A program made the translations under genes and the position numbers. Under the pieces are notes generated by a model. The model was not told the origin of the DNA. It ran no database searches and saw nothing but the letters and a program-made list of their open reading frames with translations. Below, in pieces: positions 17,972 through 26,743 of a DNA stretch of 64,000 nt (positions are counted from its first letter, which is position 1; each line of letters begins with the position of its first letter). Origin of the DNA: JBBECJ01 sp963763325 (lineage in GTDB: Bacteria; Chloroflexota; Chloroflexia; Thermomicrobiales; CFX8); the NCBI GenBank assembly GCA_963763325.1, contig CAVXOL010000025.1:124001-188000 (forward strand), in the 5' to 3' direction.

Positions 17972-18127
17972 ATGAGCGGATCAGAGGCCAACGGTGGGGG
18001 TCGCAACGCACTGTTGCTGGTCGTCGCGTTGCTCGTCCTCGGCGGCATCCTGGCGATGCTCTACAAGTCGGCGAGCAATCGTGACCTCCCTGACGACGAG
18101 TGGTTCGACTTCGAACACCCGTCGTAG
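17972..18127 (+). CDS. 51-residue single-pass membrane protein
   Basis: ATG 17972 follows a strong GGAGGG with five-base spacing, and a perfect terminator starts 26 bases after the stop. The product has a short Gly/Asn N-terminus, one membrane helix (NALLLVVALLVLGGILAMLY) and an acidic C-terminus (LPDDEWFDFEHPS). An own promoter, ribosome site and terminator make it a convincing real small gene despite its length. Function unknown. Confidence 0.7.
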   Translation: MSGSEANGGGRNALLLVVALLVLGGILAMLYKSASNRDLPDDEWFDFEHPS

Positions 18128-18153
18128 GACACTCCTTCACGGAGACGAGTTCC

Positions 18154-18179
18154 GCGGCCCCGGCATGATCCGGGGCCGC
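18154..18179. terminator. Shared terminator of the 51-residue gene and proS
   Basis: A 10-bp perfect stem GCGGCCCCGG closes over CATGAT, between convergent genes. Confidence 0.7.
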
Positions 18180-18186
18180 ACTTCGT

Positions 18187-19906
18187 TCAGTCTGCAACAA
18201 AGGGCATCTGCAATCGGTCGAGCGTCACCTGGACTTCTGCCACCACCGATTCCAGCGCGATGGTCGTCGCCGTCTCCGGGCCTTTGTCGCGAAGCTTGAT
18301 CTCGATACCGCCAGCCTTGATCGAGCGGGGACTGACCGTCAGCCTCAGCGGGATGCCAATCAGGTCGGCGTCCGCGAACTTGACGCCTGCCGACTCATCA
18401 CGGTCGTCATAGAGGACATCGATCCCCGCATCGTCCAGCATCGAATGGACGTTGTCGGCCAGTTGCCGCGCTACGTCATCCGCGCCAAGAATGACCAAAT
18501 GGACGTCGAAGGGTGCAACCGTCACCGGCCACACAATACCCCGGTCATCGTGATGCTGCTCGGCGATCGCCGCCAGCGTCCGTGAGACACCGAAGCCGTA
18601 CGATCCCATGATGATCGGCCGCTCCTGATCGTGCTCGTCGAGATAGTTCGCCCCCATCGGTTCCGAGTAGACGGTTTCAAGCTTGAAGATGTTGCCAACT
18701 TCAATCCCGCGTGTCTCGACCAGCGGCGCTCCGCAGACCGGGCAGGCGGCACCCGCCTCGATCAGCGCGATATCTGCCAGATGGGTCGGCCGGTAATCGC
18801 GTCCGAGGTTGACGTTACGAAGGTGGAATCCTTCTCGATTCGCTCCAGCGACGAGGTTCAGCGCCTGAGCCGACAGGTCGGCGACGACGATGACGTCCTC
18901 CAGGCCAACCGGCGAGGCATAGCCTGGCACGGCTCCGCTGGCGCGGATCAGTTCCTCGCTCGCCGGCTTCAACGTCTTTGCACCGAGAACGCTCGCGAGC
19001 TTGACTTCGTTGACCTTGATATCACCACGAATCGTGACGAAGATAAGTTGCCCGTCGGCGTCGTAAAAGACGGCCTTGGCGGTTCGGTCGGTGCCAACGC
19101 CCAGGAAGCTTGCGACAGCTTCAATCGTCGCAGCATTCGGCGTCTCAACCTCCTCCAACGGCAACAGCTGTTCGTCGCTGACCGGCCAGCTCGTTATTGC
19201 GACTTCGCGGTTCGCGGCATAGTCGGCGTTCGGGCAGACAAGCAGGACATCTTCGCCGGCGGCGGTTTCGAGCATGTACTCGTGCGATCCGCTGCCGCCC
19301 ATGATCCCGGCCGCCGCTTCGACGACGATGACCGGCAAGCCGCACCGCCGGAACGCGCGCAGATAGGCATGGTGGCAATCATCGTAGAACCGTTGCAGAT
19401 CTTGGGAATCAGCGTGAAACGAATAGCCATCTTTCATGATGAACTCGCGGCCACGCAGCAGTCCTGCCCGAGGACGCGGCTCGTCACGGAACTTGGTCTG
19501 GATCTGAAAGAACTGGATCGGCAACTGGCGGTAGGACCGCACCTCGCGCCGGACTAGATCGGTGGCGACCTCCTCGTGCGTCATCGCCAGGACCATCTGA
19601 CGATCCGCCACGATCGGTGAACCTCACCAGTTCGTCGCCGATCTTCGACCAGCGCCCAGTCTCCTGCCAGAGGTCGGCCGGCTGGGCCACCGGCATCGAC
19701 AACTCGTAGCAGTCGATAGCGACCATCTCCTCGCGGATGATCTGCTCGATCTTCGCCAATGAGCGGACCGCCAGCGGCAGGTACGAGTGGATACCCGCCG
19801 CTAGCTGCCGGACGAACCCGGCCCGGACCAGGAGCGCCGCGCTGGCAGTCTCGGTTCCGGCCGGCGCGTCGCGCAACGTCTTCCCAAACATCCGGCTGTA
19901 GCGCAT
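18187..19906 (-). CDS. proS: Prolyl-tRNA synthetase, one frameshift
   Basis: About 573 residues from ATG 19906, which GGGGAAA precedes. It is bacterial-type ProRS. The class II core starts with MFGKTLRDAPAGTETASA and RAGFVRQLAAGIHSYLPLA. The editing (INS/YbaK-like) insertion lies at about 230-390 (FLGVGTDRTAKAVFYDADG). Motif 3 is in the GSYGFGVSRTLAAIAEQ region, and an anticodon-binding domain follows. Near 19610 the frame breaks: the N-terminal part ends RFTDR and the rest resumes one frame over as ADRQMVLAMTHEEVATDL. Removing one G there restores the enzyme. ProS charges tRNA-Pro and hydrolyses Ala-tRNA-Pro. It lies 77 bases downstream of aspS and may share its T-box transcript. Confidence 0.9.
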
Positions 19907-19983
19907 AGTGTTTCCCCGTTTCCTCACTGCATTCAACGGGGAACTCTAGCAGACGCAGGCGGAGGCACATCCGCCGCATACGC

Positions 19984-21300
19984 CTATGGTGCCAGGCGGT
20001 TGATGTCTCGCGGGAACGTGGTGACTTCCCGAACGTTGGCGACGCCAAGAAGCTGGGCAACGAAGCGCTCCAGTCCAACCGCGCAGCCGCCTTCGGGAGG
20101 CATCCCGAAGCGGAAGGCGTCCAGGTAGCCCTCGAACGGCGCCGGATCGACGCCTCGACGCGCCATTACCTCAACCAGCTTCTCGTAGCGATGCTCGCGC
20201 TGGCCGCCGGTGATCAGTTCCAGCCCACGGAAAAGCAGGTCAAACGAGTTGGAGACCTCCGGTTCATCAGGGTTTGGCATCGTATAGAAGGGCCGCTTCT
20301 CGGTCGGGTAGCCCTCGACAAAGAGGAAGTCGCTGCCGTGCTCCTGCATCGCCCACTCGCCGAGCCAGCGTTCGTGCTGTGGTGCGAGGTCCGGCTCATG
20401 GCGGCAATCCTCTCCGTACACGCGCAGGATAATCTCCTGCGCTTCGCGGAATCCGACGATCGGGATTGTTGTGATGGTCGGAATGGTCGCGCCGAACGAA
20501 GCGACTTCGTCGCCGCACACCTCGCCGACCTCTGTCATCATCTCGCGCAGCAACGCTTCAACGAGTGCCATCACGTCGCGGTGGTCGCGAATGAAGCCGA
20601 ACTCCAGGTCGAGCGAGATGTACTCATTGAGGTGGCGCGTCGTCGCGTGCGGCTCGGCCCGGAAGACAGGCCCGACCTCGAAGACACGCTCGTGAACGCC
20701 GACCATCATCTGCTTGTAGAGCTGCGGCGATTGCGCCAGGTAGGCTGGTCGGTCGAAGTAGCTGACAGGGAAGACGTTCGCGCCACCCTCGGTCGCTGAA
20801 CCGACGATCTTCGGCGTGAAGATCTCGACAAAGCCGCGACGAGTCAGCGCGCTCCGGTACGACGCAGCCAGTTGCGCCATGACGCGTGAGGCGGCCTGCT
20901 TACTGGCGTGGCGCAGAGACAGCGAGGCGCGGTCGAGCCAGATGTCGAGCGACGGCTTGAGAACCGGCTTATTGATCTCAAACGGCAGCGGCTCGGTGAC
21001 CGCCGACAGGACTTCGATCTCGCTCGCACGCATCTCAGCGCCGCCACGGGCGCGCTCGTCAGCGACGACCTCGCCAGTCACCGACAGGACTGATTCGACC
21101 TGCAGATCCTGAATCGTCGCCGCCAGTTCCGCGTCGTCAATGACGATCTGAGCCGTCCCAGATCGGTCGCGCAGGACGAGGAACATGACACCGCCGAGCC
21201 TGCGGCGGTTGAGCAGCCAGCCGGAAAGCGTCGCGGTCTGACCGGTACGGGTTGATAGTTCCGAGGCGAGGACTCGCCCCTCGGTTGGGGAAAGGAACAT
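19984..21300 (-). CDS. aspS: Aspartyl-tRNA synthetase, archaeal/eukaryal type
   Basis: 438 residues from ATG 21300; GGGAGGTG six bases upstream decides the start. The N-terminal OB fold carries TATLSGWLLNRRRLGGVMFL. The class II motifs are FVEIFTPKIVGSATEGGANV (motif 1 region), FRAEPHATTRHLNEYISLD (motif 2) and GLERFVAQLLG (motif 3). At under 450 residues it lacks the GAD insertion of bacterial AspRS and belongs to the AspRS2 group. In bacteria this group is often non-discriminating and also makes Asp-tRNA-Asn for GatCAB; that is inference here. Expression is controlled by the T-box leader upstream. Confidence 0.93.
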   Translation of the reverse strand: MFLSPTEGRVLASELSTRTGQTATLSGWLLNRRRLGGVMFLVLRDRSGTAQIVIDDAELAATIQDLQVESVLSVTGEVVADERARGGAEMRASEIEVLSAVTEPLPFEINKPVLKPSLDIWLDRASLSLRHASKQAASRVMAQLAASYRSALTRRGFVEIFTPKIVGSATEGGANVFPVSYFDRPAYLAQSPQLYKQMMVGVHERVFEVGPVFRAEPHATTRHLNEYISLDLEFGFIRDHRDVMALVEALLREMMTEVGEVCGDEVASFGATIPTITTIPIVGFREAQEIILRVYGEDCRHEPDLAPQHERWLGEWAMQEHGSDFLFVEGYPTEKRPFYTMPNPDEPEVSNSFDLLFRGLELITGGQREHRYEKLVEVMARRGVDPAPFEGYLDAFRFGMPPEGGCAVGLERFVAQLLGVANVREVTTFPRDINRLAP

Positions 21301-21660
21301 CTGGCACCTCCCAGAGGATTGCCGGGCACAGGCTGTCAGTTGCGTTCTCGCCTGTGCTTCCGACGCACGGAAAACACAAACGCCCTCCGCCGAAAGGACG
21401 GGGGCGTGGTCCGTGGTGCCACCTTTCTTCGCTTCCGGCTCACGCCGGCCGCCTTTTCGAGCCGGCTCTGGAGGAGCCTGCTCGTGCCCGATAACGGGGG
21501 CCAATCGTTCACGGCTTGCCAGCGCTTCGCCGGCTCGCCGCAACAGCTAGGGAGTGTCTTCGTCGCCCGCCGTGTCCGCCGCCTTTCACCATCTCGCGGC
21601 TCGCTGGGGCCGGTCAGGAGCCTACTCGTCTCCGTCGTCGCCGTTCGCATCTTCAGTTGT
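21301..21660 (-). promoter_or_regulatory. T-box leader of aspS, specifier GAC (Asp)
   Basis: On the minus strand the conserved T-box core AAAGGTGGCACCACGG lies at 21426-21411. Its TGGC can pair with a GCCA acceptor end, matching the G73 discriminator expected of tRNA-Asp. Upstream, GAAGACACTCCC (around 21562-21551) places GAC as the specifier triplet at 21558-21556. Downstream, ACGCCC and GGGCGT form a terminator stem (21407-21380) followed by TTTGTGTTTT. Uncharged tRNA-Asp should therefore stabilise the antiterminator and turn on aspS, and perhaps proS. The helix map of stem I was not drawn in full. Confidence 0.8.
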
Positions 21661-21667
21661 TCCTGCA

Positions 21668-21697
21668 ACAATAGCGGCCAACCTGCCATGCCGTCAA
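21668..21697 (-). promoter_or_regulatory. Promoter of the T-box-aspS transcript
   Basis: On the minus strand TTGACG and TATTGT are separated by 18 bases, just upstream of the leader. Transcription would start near 21660. Confidence 0.55.
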
Positions 21698-21740
21698 GCA
21701 GCGCAGCGGCCGGCAGGCAGCAATTCGAGTGTAGCGGGGA

Positions 21741-22970
21741 ATGAGAACACACCTGGCAACGTCGATGTGGCGCACGGGCGTATCAGACTGGGGCAACCGC
21801 CTCGCCATCCGTTGGGAGAGGGCACCATCCGTCGTGCGTGACAACGCGCGGATGCTGGCCGGACTCGCGCTGTTGCTCGGTGTCTGGCGGATGAGCATTC
21901 TTGCGCTCTCGTTGATCTGGTCGCGGGTCGGTGTCAGATACCCATGGCCGGAGGAGTTCGCCGGGATGCGCCTCTGGCGGTACTCGATCCGCTGGGACGC
22001 GGAATGGTATCTCCAGATCGCTCAACACGGCTACGCGAACGTTGATGGCGTCCGGTCATCGGTCGCGTTCTTTCCGGGTTTGCCGCTGGCAATCAGACTC
22101 TTCGACGCCCTGCTCCCAAGTGGTCCGGCCTTTGCAGCGCTTGTCGTCGTCCATCTCGCGTTGATCGGTGCCGTCATCTACGTCTACCTGCTTGCGCGCC
22201 TCGACTTCGGTGTCCAGACCGCGTGGTGGACGATCGGCTTGATGCTGATGTTTCCAGCCGCGATCTACTTCTCGGCCATCTATCCGCAGTCGATGCTGCT
22301 GCTCGGCATCGCCGGGGCGCTCTACCACGCACGACGAGGGCAGTGGTGGCGAGCAGGCGTATTCGGCGTCGTCGCGGGTGCAACGAGCCTGGCCGGGCTA
22401 CTGCTGGTCGTTCCACTGGCGATGGAGTTGCGACGCTGGAGCGTGGGGCGACCAGTTCAGAAGCTGAATGTTGTCGCCATCGCCCTGTCTCCACTTGGAG
22501 GTCTTGCCTACCTGGCATACCTGTGGAGCGCGTTCGGCAGTCCACGGGTATTCAGCGACAGCCTCAAAGCCTGGCAAACCGACACGGCCAGCTCGCTCAT
22601 CTGGAACGGCTCAGACTATCTCCGAATCGGTAATGCAACTGGAAGCATCCAACTGGGTCGCGACGGCGCGTTGCGAGAGGTGTTTGTCGTCTCAGAAATC
22701 ACGTTCGTCTGCGCGTTCCTGATCGCTGGAGCATTCCTGTGCTGGAAGGTCAGGCCAAGTTATGGCGTGCTGGTGATTGCCATGACAGTCGTTCCATTGC
22801 TGGTCGGCAGCCGGCTCGGCATGGGGGGCTACGTCGTAGTGCTCTTTCCAGTCTTTATCCTGCTGGGCAAGATCTCGCATGAAGGTGCCAGAATGACGTT
22901 GAGCATCGTCTTTACACTTGGCCTGACGCTCACAAGCTTTCTGTTTGTGCAGGGATTCTGGGCGGGATGA
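21741..22970 (+). CDS. PIG-V-like mannosyltransferase, integral membrane
   Basis: 409 residues with about nine or ten membrane helices. The first luminal-type loop carries IRWDAEWYLQIAQHGY, matching the WDxxxYxxIAxxGY signature of PIG-V/GPI mannosyltransferase 2 and related GT-C enzymes; the Asp is the likely catalytic base. It is followed by SSVAFFPGLPLAIRL and LMFPAAIYFSAIYPQSMLL, also typical of the family. Bacterial members probably use polyprenyl-phosphate sugars for surface glycosylation. It diverges from aspS, so its promoter lies in or near the aspS promoter region. Confidence 0.8.
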   Translation: MRTHLATSMWRTGVSDWGNRLAIRWERAPSVVRDNARMLAGLALLLGVWRMSILALSLIWSRVGVRYPWPEEFAGMRLWRYSIRWDAEWYLQIAQHGYANVDGVRSSVAFFPGLPLAIRLFDALLPSGPAFAALVVVHLALIGAVIYVYLLARLDFGVQTAWWTIGLMLMFPAAIYFSAIYPQSMLLLGIAGALYHARRGQWWRAGVFGVVAGATSLAGLLLVVPLAMELRRWSVGRPVQKLNVVAIALSPLGGLAYLAYLWSAFGSPRVFSDSLKAWQTDTASSLIWNGSDYLRIGNATGSIQLGRDGALREVFVVSEITFVCAFLIAGAFLCWKVRPSYGVLVIAMTVVPLLVGSRLGMGGYVVVLFPVFILLGKISHEGARMTLSIVFTLGLTLTSFLFVQGFWAG

Positions 22971-22975
22971 CGCTC

Positions 22976-23031
22976 GGCCAGCGATCCGAACGTGGGACGG
23001 CGTCTGATTCGATCCGTCCCGATCGCTGGCC
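22976..23031. terminator. Long compound hairpin between convergent genes
   Basis: GGCCAGCGATC pairs with GATCGCTGGCC; inside it GGGACGG pairs with CCGTCCC over a 13-base loop. It directly follows the mannosyltransferase stop. Confidence 0.65.
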
Positions 23032-23049
23032 TGTCAGCATGGGTATTGG

Positions 23050-24312
23050 CTAGTTGTCGCGCATGCCCGGTCCGCGCACCATCTTGAAATCGGTTAGCTT
23101 CGGACCTTTCTTGCCATTCTTTTTGGCGTTCGGATCCTTGATGACCGGGTGGACACCGAGCCAGCGACGATGATCACGTCGGATGCCCCGCGTTGCCAAT
23201 GCCTTCACAAGCTGGTCATCGGCTATCGCGCGGAACTGCATGTCACGTAGGACGTCAACGCCCGTCAAGCAGAGACACTCCGCGAATTCGAACGCGCGAT
23301 CGTAGCTGTCGGTCCTGCTGGCCACGACGGCGAACTCAGGGGTGCCTCTGACGACCGAATCGGTTGTGAACGGGAAGTTGAAGATGAAGCTCGGTGCCGA
23401 GTACGACACACTGCCCCATCCGCTCGCCGGACCCGGCTCGGTCTTTCTCGTCTTGTCACGCTTGTATCCAAGGGTATCGGCGTAGGTCTTGACGCGGCGG
23501 GCGAGGATCCGGCTGACGATAGTATCTTCGAACATGGTTCCGAATGTGACGGCCGCACCCGGCGTCTCATCCACAATCCGCTCAACGTTCGCGCTCAAGT
23601 CCATCAGATCGTTAGCTGTCTGACCGGTGAGGTTCAGCTGGACGATTCCGTCAGCGTTGGACGCAACGTCGAGACGATTGGGCGCCTCGACTGTCGACGC
23701 TGCCGCATTGACGACATCAACAAACGCCGAGGTATCGCCGTCGATCGTTATCGTCGCGGAGCGAGCTGCCAGCGTCTCCCCGGTAGAGTCGATCGTGTAG
23801 CAGAAGCCCTCTCCAGATGTCGCTGGCTGCGCTCCCAGTACCGCGTCGAACTCGTCAAACACACCGGCCCGAGCCATCGCGACCAGCCCGGCGTCTCCAG
23901 GATAGCCGACGACGGTGACGGCTCCAAACTCGAGCTCGAGCCCAGCGCCAAGCCCGATTGCCGCCCCGAGCGAGGCAGCCAGGCCAGTCGGATGGCCGTT
24001 GATGTGGCCATTCACCTCATCCGCATCGGCACGCACGAGGAACGCCACATGCCCGTGGCGCAAGCCATTGCGCATCGCTTCGATGTCATGATTCTTTTTC
24101 GTTGCCCGGAAGGCGGTCGGAAGGCCAGCAACGCCGGCTTCAACTTCGAAGCCCGACTCGACGAGCAATCCACGCAACCGCTCCGACGCACGGTGTTCGT
24201 TTCCGGCTGCCTCGGGATCATCATGAATTTCACGGCAGACGCGCTGGATGTCGTTGCGTGCTGCCCGCATGGCCGCGAATGCTGCTTCGCGAGCCGTGTC
24301 TTTGACCGGCAT
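23050..24312 (-). CDS. M20-family peptidase / amidohydrolase
   Basis: 420 residues from ATG 24312, with GGGAGG upstream. The chain resembles the ACY1L2/AbgB branch of M20: an N-terminal helix with IHDDPEAAGNEHRASERLRG, LPTAFRAT, and ALGAAIGLGAG-like packing. The dimerisation domain (TGETLAARSATITIDG) and PSFIFNFPFTT near the end follow. In the usual sites, the first HADxxD metal motif is not clear here (RADADEVNGHINGHPTG is its likely counterpart), so activity is not assured. Members cleave amide bonds of aminoacyl or aminobenzoyl conjugates. It is transcribed alone, after a strong terminator upstream. Confidence 0.75.
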   Translation of the reverse strand: MPVKDTAREAAFAAMRAARNDIQRVCREIHDDPEAAGNEHRASERLRGLLVESGFEVEAGVAGLPTAFRATKKNHDIEAMRNGLRHGHVAFLVRADADEVNGHINGHPTGLAASLGAAIGLGAGLELEFGAVTVVGYPGDAGLVAMARAGVFDEFDAVLGAQPATSGEGFCYTIDSTGETLAARSATITIDGDTSAFVDVVNAAASTVEAPNRLDVASNADGIVQLNLTGQTANDLMDLSANVERIVDETPGAAVTFGTMFEDTIVSRILARRVKTYADTLGYKRDKTRKTEPGPASGWGSVSYSAPSFIFNFPFTTDSVVRGTPEFAVVASRTDSYDRAFEFAECLCLTGVDVLRDMQFRAIADDQLVKALATRGIRRDHRRWLGVHPVIKDPNAKKNGKKGPKLTDFKMVRGPGMRDN

Positions 24313-24390
24313 GCGGTGTCCTCCCTGGTTCGTCGAACAGGGCCGAATTGTACGCAAACGACACGGCCTGATGTATTTCTCAAAAAGATA

Positions 24391-24418
24391 CAGCCCCTCC
24401 CCGATCGGGGAGGGGCTG
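24391..24418 (-). terminator. Strong rho-independent terminator
   Basis: CAGCCCCTCCCC pairs perfectly with GGGGAGGGGCTG over GATC. On the minus strand TATCTTTTTG follows, a proper U tract, so it ends the VOC gene transcript. Confidence 0.85.
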
Positions 24419-24435
24419 CTGAACGCCGGATGCGA

Positions 24436-25233
24436 CTAACCTGCGACGAAACGCAGGCGCGCGTTGCCAGCCGCGGCCGGAGAGATGTCGACCGTTTCAC
24501 CTGCCAGCAGTGAAAGTTCGTAGGCGCTGTCCCCACGTGCCTTCAATTGGTCAGCCAGCGGTCCGCCACCGGTTGGCGTCGCCAGGTCGATCCGATGTGG
24601 ACCGACCATGAAGTAAACGCCGTCAGCGTTGTCCACGTTTGGCAGGCCTTCGCCTGACGGCGACTCTCGATCCAGGAGCTTGCAGTATCGCTTGACTGCC
24701 GCGTCGAGGTCCGCGACGGCGATGACCAGCGACTGAATGCCGCGAACGCCGTTGTCGTGCGTCGATGTCTCGCTTGGTACACGAAGTTCACGGTCGGTGA
24801 CGTCCTCGATCAGGAACGGCAACGCGCCGACGTTCGGGTCGTCCTTCGCCATCGCGCTCTTCCAGGCGATCTCGACGCCGTCGATCCGTTTGCGTGCGCC
24901 GGGCGTCGCGGCTCCGTGTGTGAAGTCGCGCGTGTCGGCGTCAGCAACCAGCCCATCGAGGTTTGGGGTCGCCAGCGCGTAGTCGATAATCCCTCCACCA
25001 TTGCCAACGTGCTTGAACCAGCGGTGTCCTTCCCCTGGGTTGGTAGATGTTGGGTGCTCATGAAACGCGATCAGCTCGAGATAACTCCCGTCCGCGAACG
25101 TGACCAGCGCATTGTGTGTATAGCGAGGGTGCTTGCCACCGGGCGTGACGGTAAAGCCGAGCTTCCGATACTGGTCGATACCCTGTTCGAGATCATCGAC
25201 GAGAATGATGACATGGTCGATTCCTGTGGGCAT
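24436..25233 (-). CDS. VOC-family (glyoxalase-like) protein
   Basis: 265 residues from ATG 25233; an upstream GTG is possible. The first beta-alpha-beta-beta-beta unit is IDHVIILVDDLEQGIDQYRK, with KLGFTVTPGGKHPRYTHNAL. A second unit starts at GIQSLVIAVADLDAAVKRY. Two VOC modules of this length match the glyoxalase-like domain group (Glyoxalase_3). A metal site is likely: the His of DHV, the Glu of YLELIAF and the His of HRIDLATP are candidates. Substrate unknown; the fold covers dioxygenases, epimerases and resistance proteins. Confidence 0.8.
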   Translation of the reverse strand: MPTGIDHVIILVDDLEQGIDQYRKLGFTVTPGGKHPRYTHNALVTFADGSYLELIAFHEHPTSTNPGEGHRWFKHVGNGGGIIDYALATPNLDGLVADADTRDFTHGAATPGARKRIDGVEIAWKSAMAKDDPNVGALPFLIEDVTDRELRVPSETSTHDNGVRGIQSLVIAVADLDAAVKRYCKLLDRESPSGEGLPNVDNADGVYFMVGPHRIDLATPTGGGPLADQLKARGDSAYELSLLAGETVDISPAAAGNARLRFVAG

Positions 25234-25388
25234 CTGGTGAACGTCCTCTCCCTGTTGAGACACGCAGCCGATGAGTGGATCCGCCCGAGTGCGTTACGCG
25301 GCACTCGCGACGCAATTGTAAACCCGACGCACGCATCACCGATTCGACGTGAGCGCTCGGCTGGGCTGTTTCCGCGATAGAGACAACT

Positions 25389-25410
25389 GAACTGCTCAGT
25401 TCGTTACAAT
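25389..25410 (+). promoter_or_regulatory. Palindrome and -10 upstream of the lipoprotein gene
   Basis: GAACTG and CAGTTC form a 14-bp inverted repeat with a two-base centre, immediately followed by TACAAT as a likely -10. A dimeric regulator binding here would overlap the spacer region. Confidence 0.35.
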
Positions 25411-25446
25411 CAGGATGGAAGATCGATTCAACTGGACAGGGGACCG

Positions 25447-26241
25447 ATGCCGGCAGGCTGGCAGACTACACGACATCCAAGCCGTCTAGCTCGAACACTC
25501 GCTGTGGCTATGCTCGCAATTACGACTGCAGCAGCCTGTGCAGGCCCGGAAACCGGCGACGACCGCGATCCCACTCCGACCTCAACTTCCACCGCGACCG
25601 CGACCGCGTCACCGACTCCACAACCGCCAACGGCAACGGCGACTGCCTCACCAACTGTCGCCGCGACCGAGACGCCGGCGGCAACGGCGACCAGCGAGGC
25701 ATCTCCATCAACAGTTGCCTCACCGACCGCCGGAGCAACCTCAACGCCCGAAGAGGTCGCACTTCCCGATCGGCTGCCGCTCCTGGCCGAGATGCCTGCC
25801 CAGGGCTATACGATCGCCGAAGAAGGAACGCGGACGGCCGAGGAGTTGGCGAACGCCTACGCCGACCGCGCGGCACACCTGCGGCGCCTGGAGGAGTGGG
25901 GATTCCAGCAGCACCTGTTTCGAGCCTTCATGCGGACGACCAGCGACAACGATCAGTTGCCATATTCGATCCTCACGACGATTAACGAGTACGGCAGTGA
26001 CGAGCAAGCCGAGGCCGCGCTGCAATGGCTGCGACAGCTCGGCACGGCAACCGGCGCGACGGCCGCGGAGGCGCCACGCGTCGGTGACAATGCTGTCGCG
26101 CTGACGGTCCCAACATCGGATGGGGTTCCGACAGCATCGATTTACGTTCGCGAAGGACCGATCCTGTTCGTGTATTTCGCTGAAGGTGGGGACCCGCTTC
26201 CCGTCATTTCGGAGATCACGGCCACTGTGTTTGACCGCTAG
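25447..26241 (+). CDS. Lipoprotein with Thr/Pro-rich stalk
   Basis: 264 residues from ATG 25447, with AGGGGA upstream. The signal peptide ends in TTAAACAG, a plausible lipobox with the Cys near residue 31. A stalk of about 75 residues is nearly all Thr, Ala, Ser and Pro. The folded part (about 105-264) has LPLLAEMPAQGYTIAEEG, ELANAYADRAAHLRRLEEWG and RVGDNAVAL, then DGVPTASIYVREGPILFVYF, a pattern of secreted proteins with alternating helix and sheet. No enzyme family is recognised. It should sit on the outer face of the membrane. Confidence 0.75.
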   Translation: MPAGWQTTRHPSRLARTLAVAMLAITTAAACAGPETGDDRDPTPTSTSTATATASPTPQPPTATATASPTVAATETPAATATSEASPSTVASPTAGATSTPEEVALPDRLPLLAEMPAQGYTIAEEGTRTAEELANAYADRAAHLRRLEEWGFQQHLFRAFMRTTSDNDQLPYSILTTINEYGSDEQAEAALQWLRQLGTATGATAAEAPRVGDNAVALTVPTSDGVPTASIYVREGPILFVYFAEGGDPLPVISEITATVFDR

Positions 26242-26278
26242 GCCGTCTGCCCGGGTATTCACGATTCGTGACCTTTTC

Positions 26279-26292
26279 GTGACTAGATTCAC
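26279..26292 (+). promoter_or_regulatory. CRP/FNR-like site, upstream copy
   Basis: GTGA and TCAC are separated by six bases. The centre is about 43 bases before the expected transcription start, close to the classical class II activator position. A TTCGTGAC direct repeat (26265 and 26276) precedes it with an 11-base period. Confidence 0.45.
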
Positions 26293-26316
26293 TTTCGCTC
26301 GACGGTAGTCCCGACG

Positions 26317-26340
26317 TATACTTTGTGACGAAGATCACAA
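26317..26340 (+). promoter_or_regulatory. -10 box and CRP/FNR-like site over the transcription start
   Basis: TATACT (26317-26322) is followed at once by TTGTGACGAAGATCACAA, an 18-bp palindrome with TGTGA-N6-TCACA, the consensus core of CRP-family sites. No -35 is visible, fitting an activator-dependent promoter; the downstream site would repress. Confidence 0.55.
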
Positions 26341-26389
26341 GGAAGTGAACCGCTCGTGATCGAGCGGACCAGGCAAGGGGTCAGCAACG

Positions 26390-26653
26390 ATGATAGACAA
26401 TGAACTCTCGTCTAAAGCAGAAGCGACGGAGCTTCGTACCGCGCGGATTCTTCGCACACGCGGCCTGTTGGCTGAGTACACAACCGGCCGGGCCCCATCT
26501 GGAGAGTGGTTTGCGCTCGGATCGGTCCGAGGAGAACCTCCGGTGTCCGCACCACCGGCATGGATTCTGGTCGGCACTGGTCCATCGGCTGAAGACGCCG
26601 TCGGCGGCCTGCTGATCGAGCTCGAGACGAAGGCACGCCGCATCGTCCGCTAA
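26390..26653 (+). CDS. 87-residue hypothetical protein under CRP/FNR-like control
   Basis: ATG 26390 follows AAGGGG with a suitable gap. The small soluble protein has an N-terminal helix with many Glu and Arg (SSKAEATELRTARILRTRG), a beta segment (EWFALGSVRGEP), SAPPAWILVGTGPSAEDAV, and a closing helix LLIELETKARRIVR. No family is recognised. A hairpin CCGCTCG/CGAGCGG lies in its leader (26350-26367). Its regulation by two palindromes suggests a role tied to redox, nitrogen oxide or carbon status. Confidence 0.6.
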   Translation: MIDNELSSKAEATELRTARILRTRGLLAEYTTGRAPSGEWFALGSVRGEPPVSAPPAWILVGTGPSAEDAVGGLLIELETKARRIVR

Positions 26654-26743
26654 CCGTCAGGTCGAATACCTCCCCGTTTTCCGGCAGGCCGCGTACACTG
26701 TTGCTGGACATGGCCTGCCAGGGACGACGGAGGGACCTCGACG

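Noticed and set aside
23050..24536. Second open frames opposite the M20 gene
   Set aside because: Compositional shadows in high-GC DNA; no start signals.
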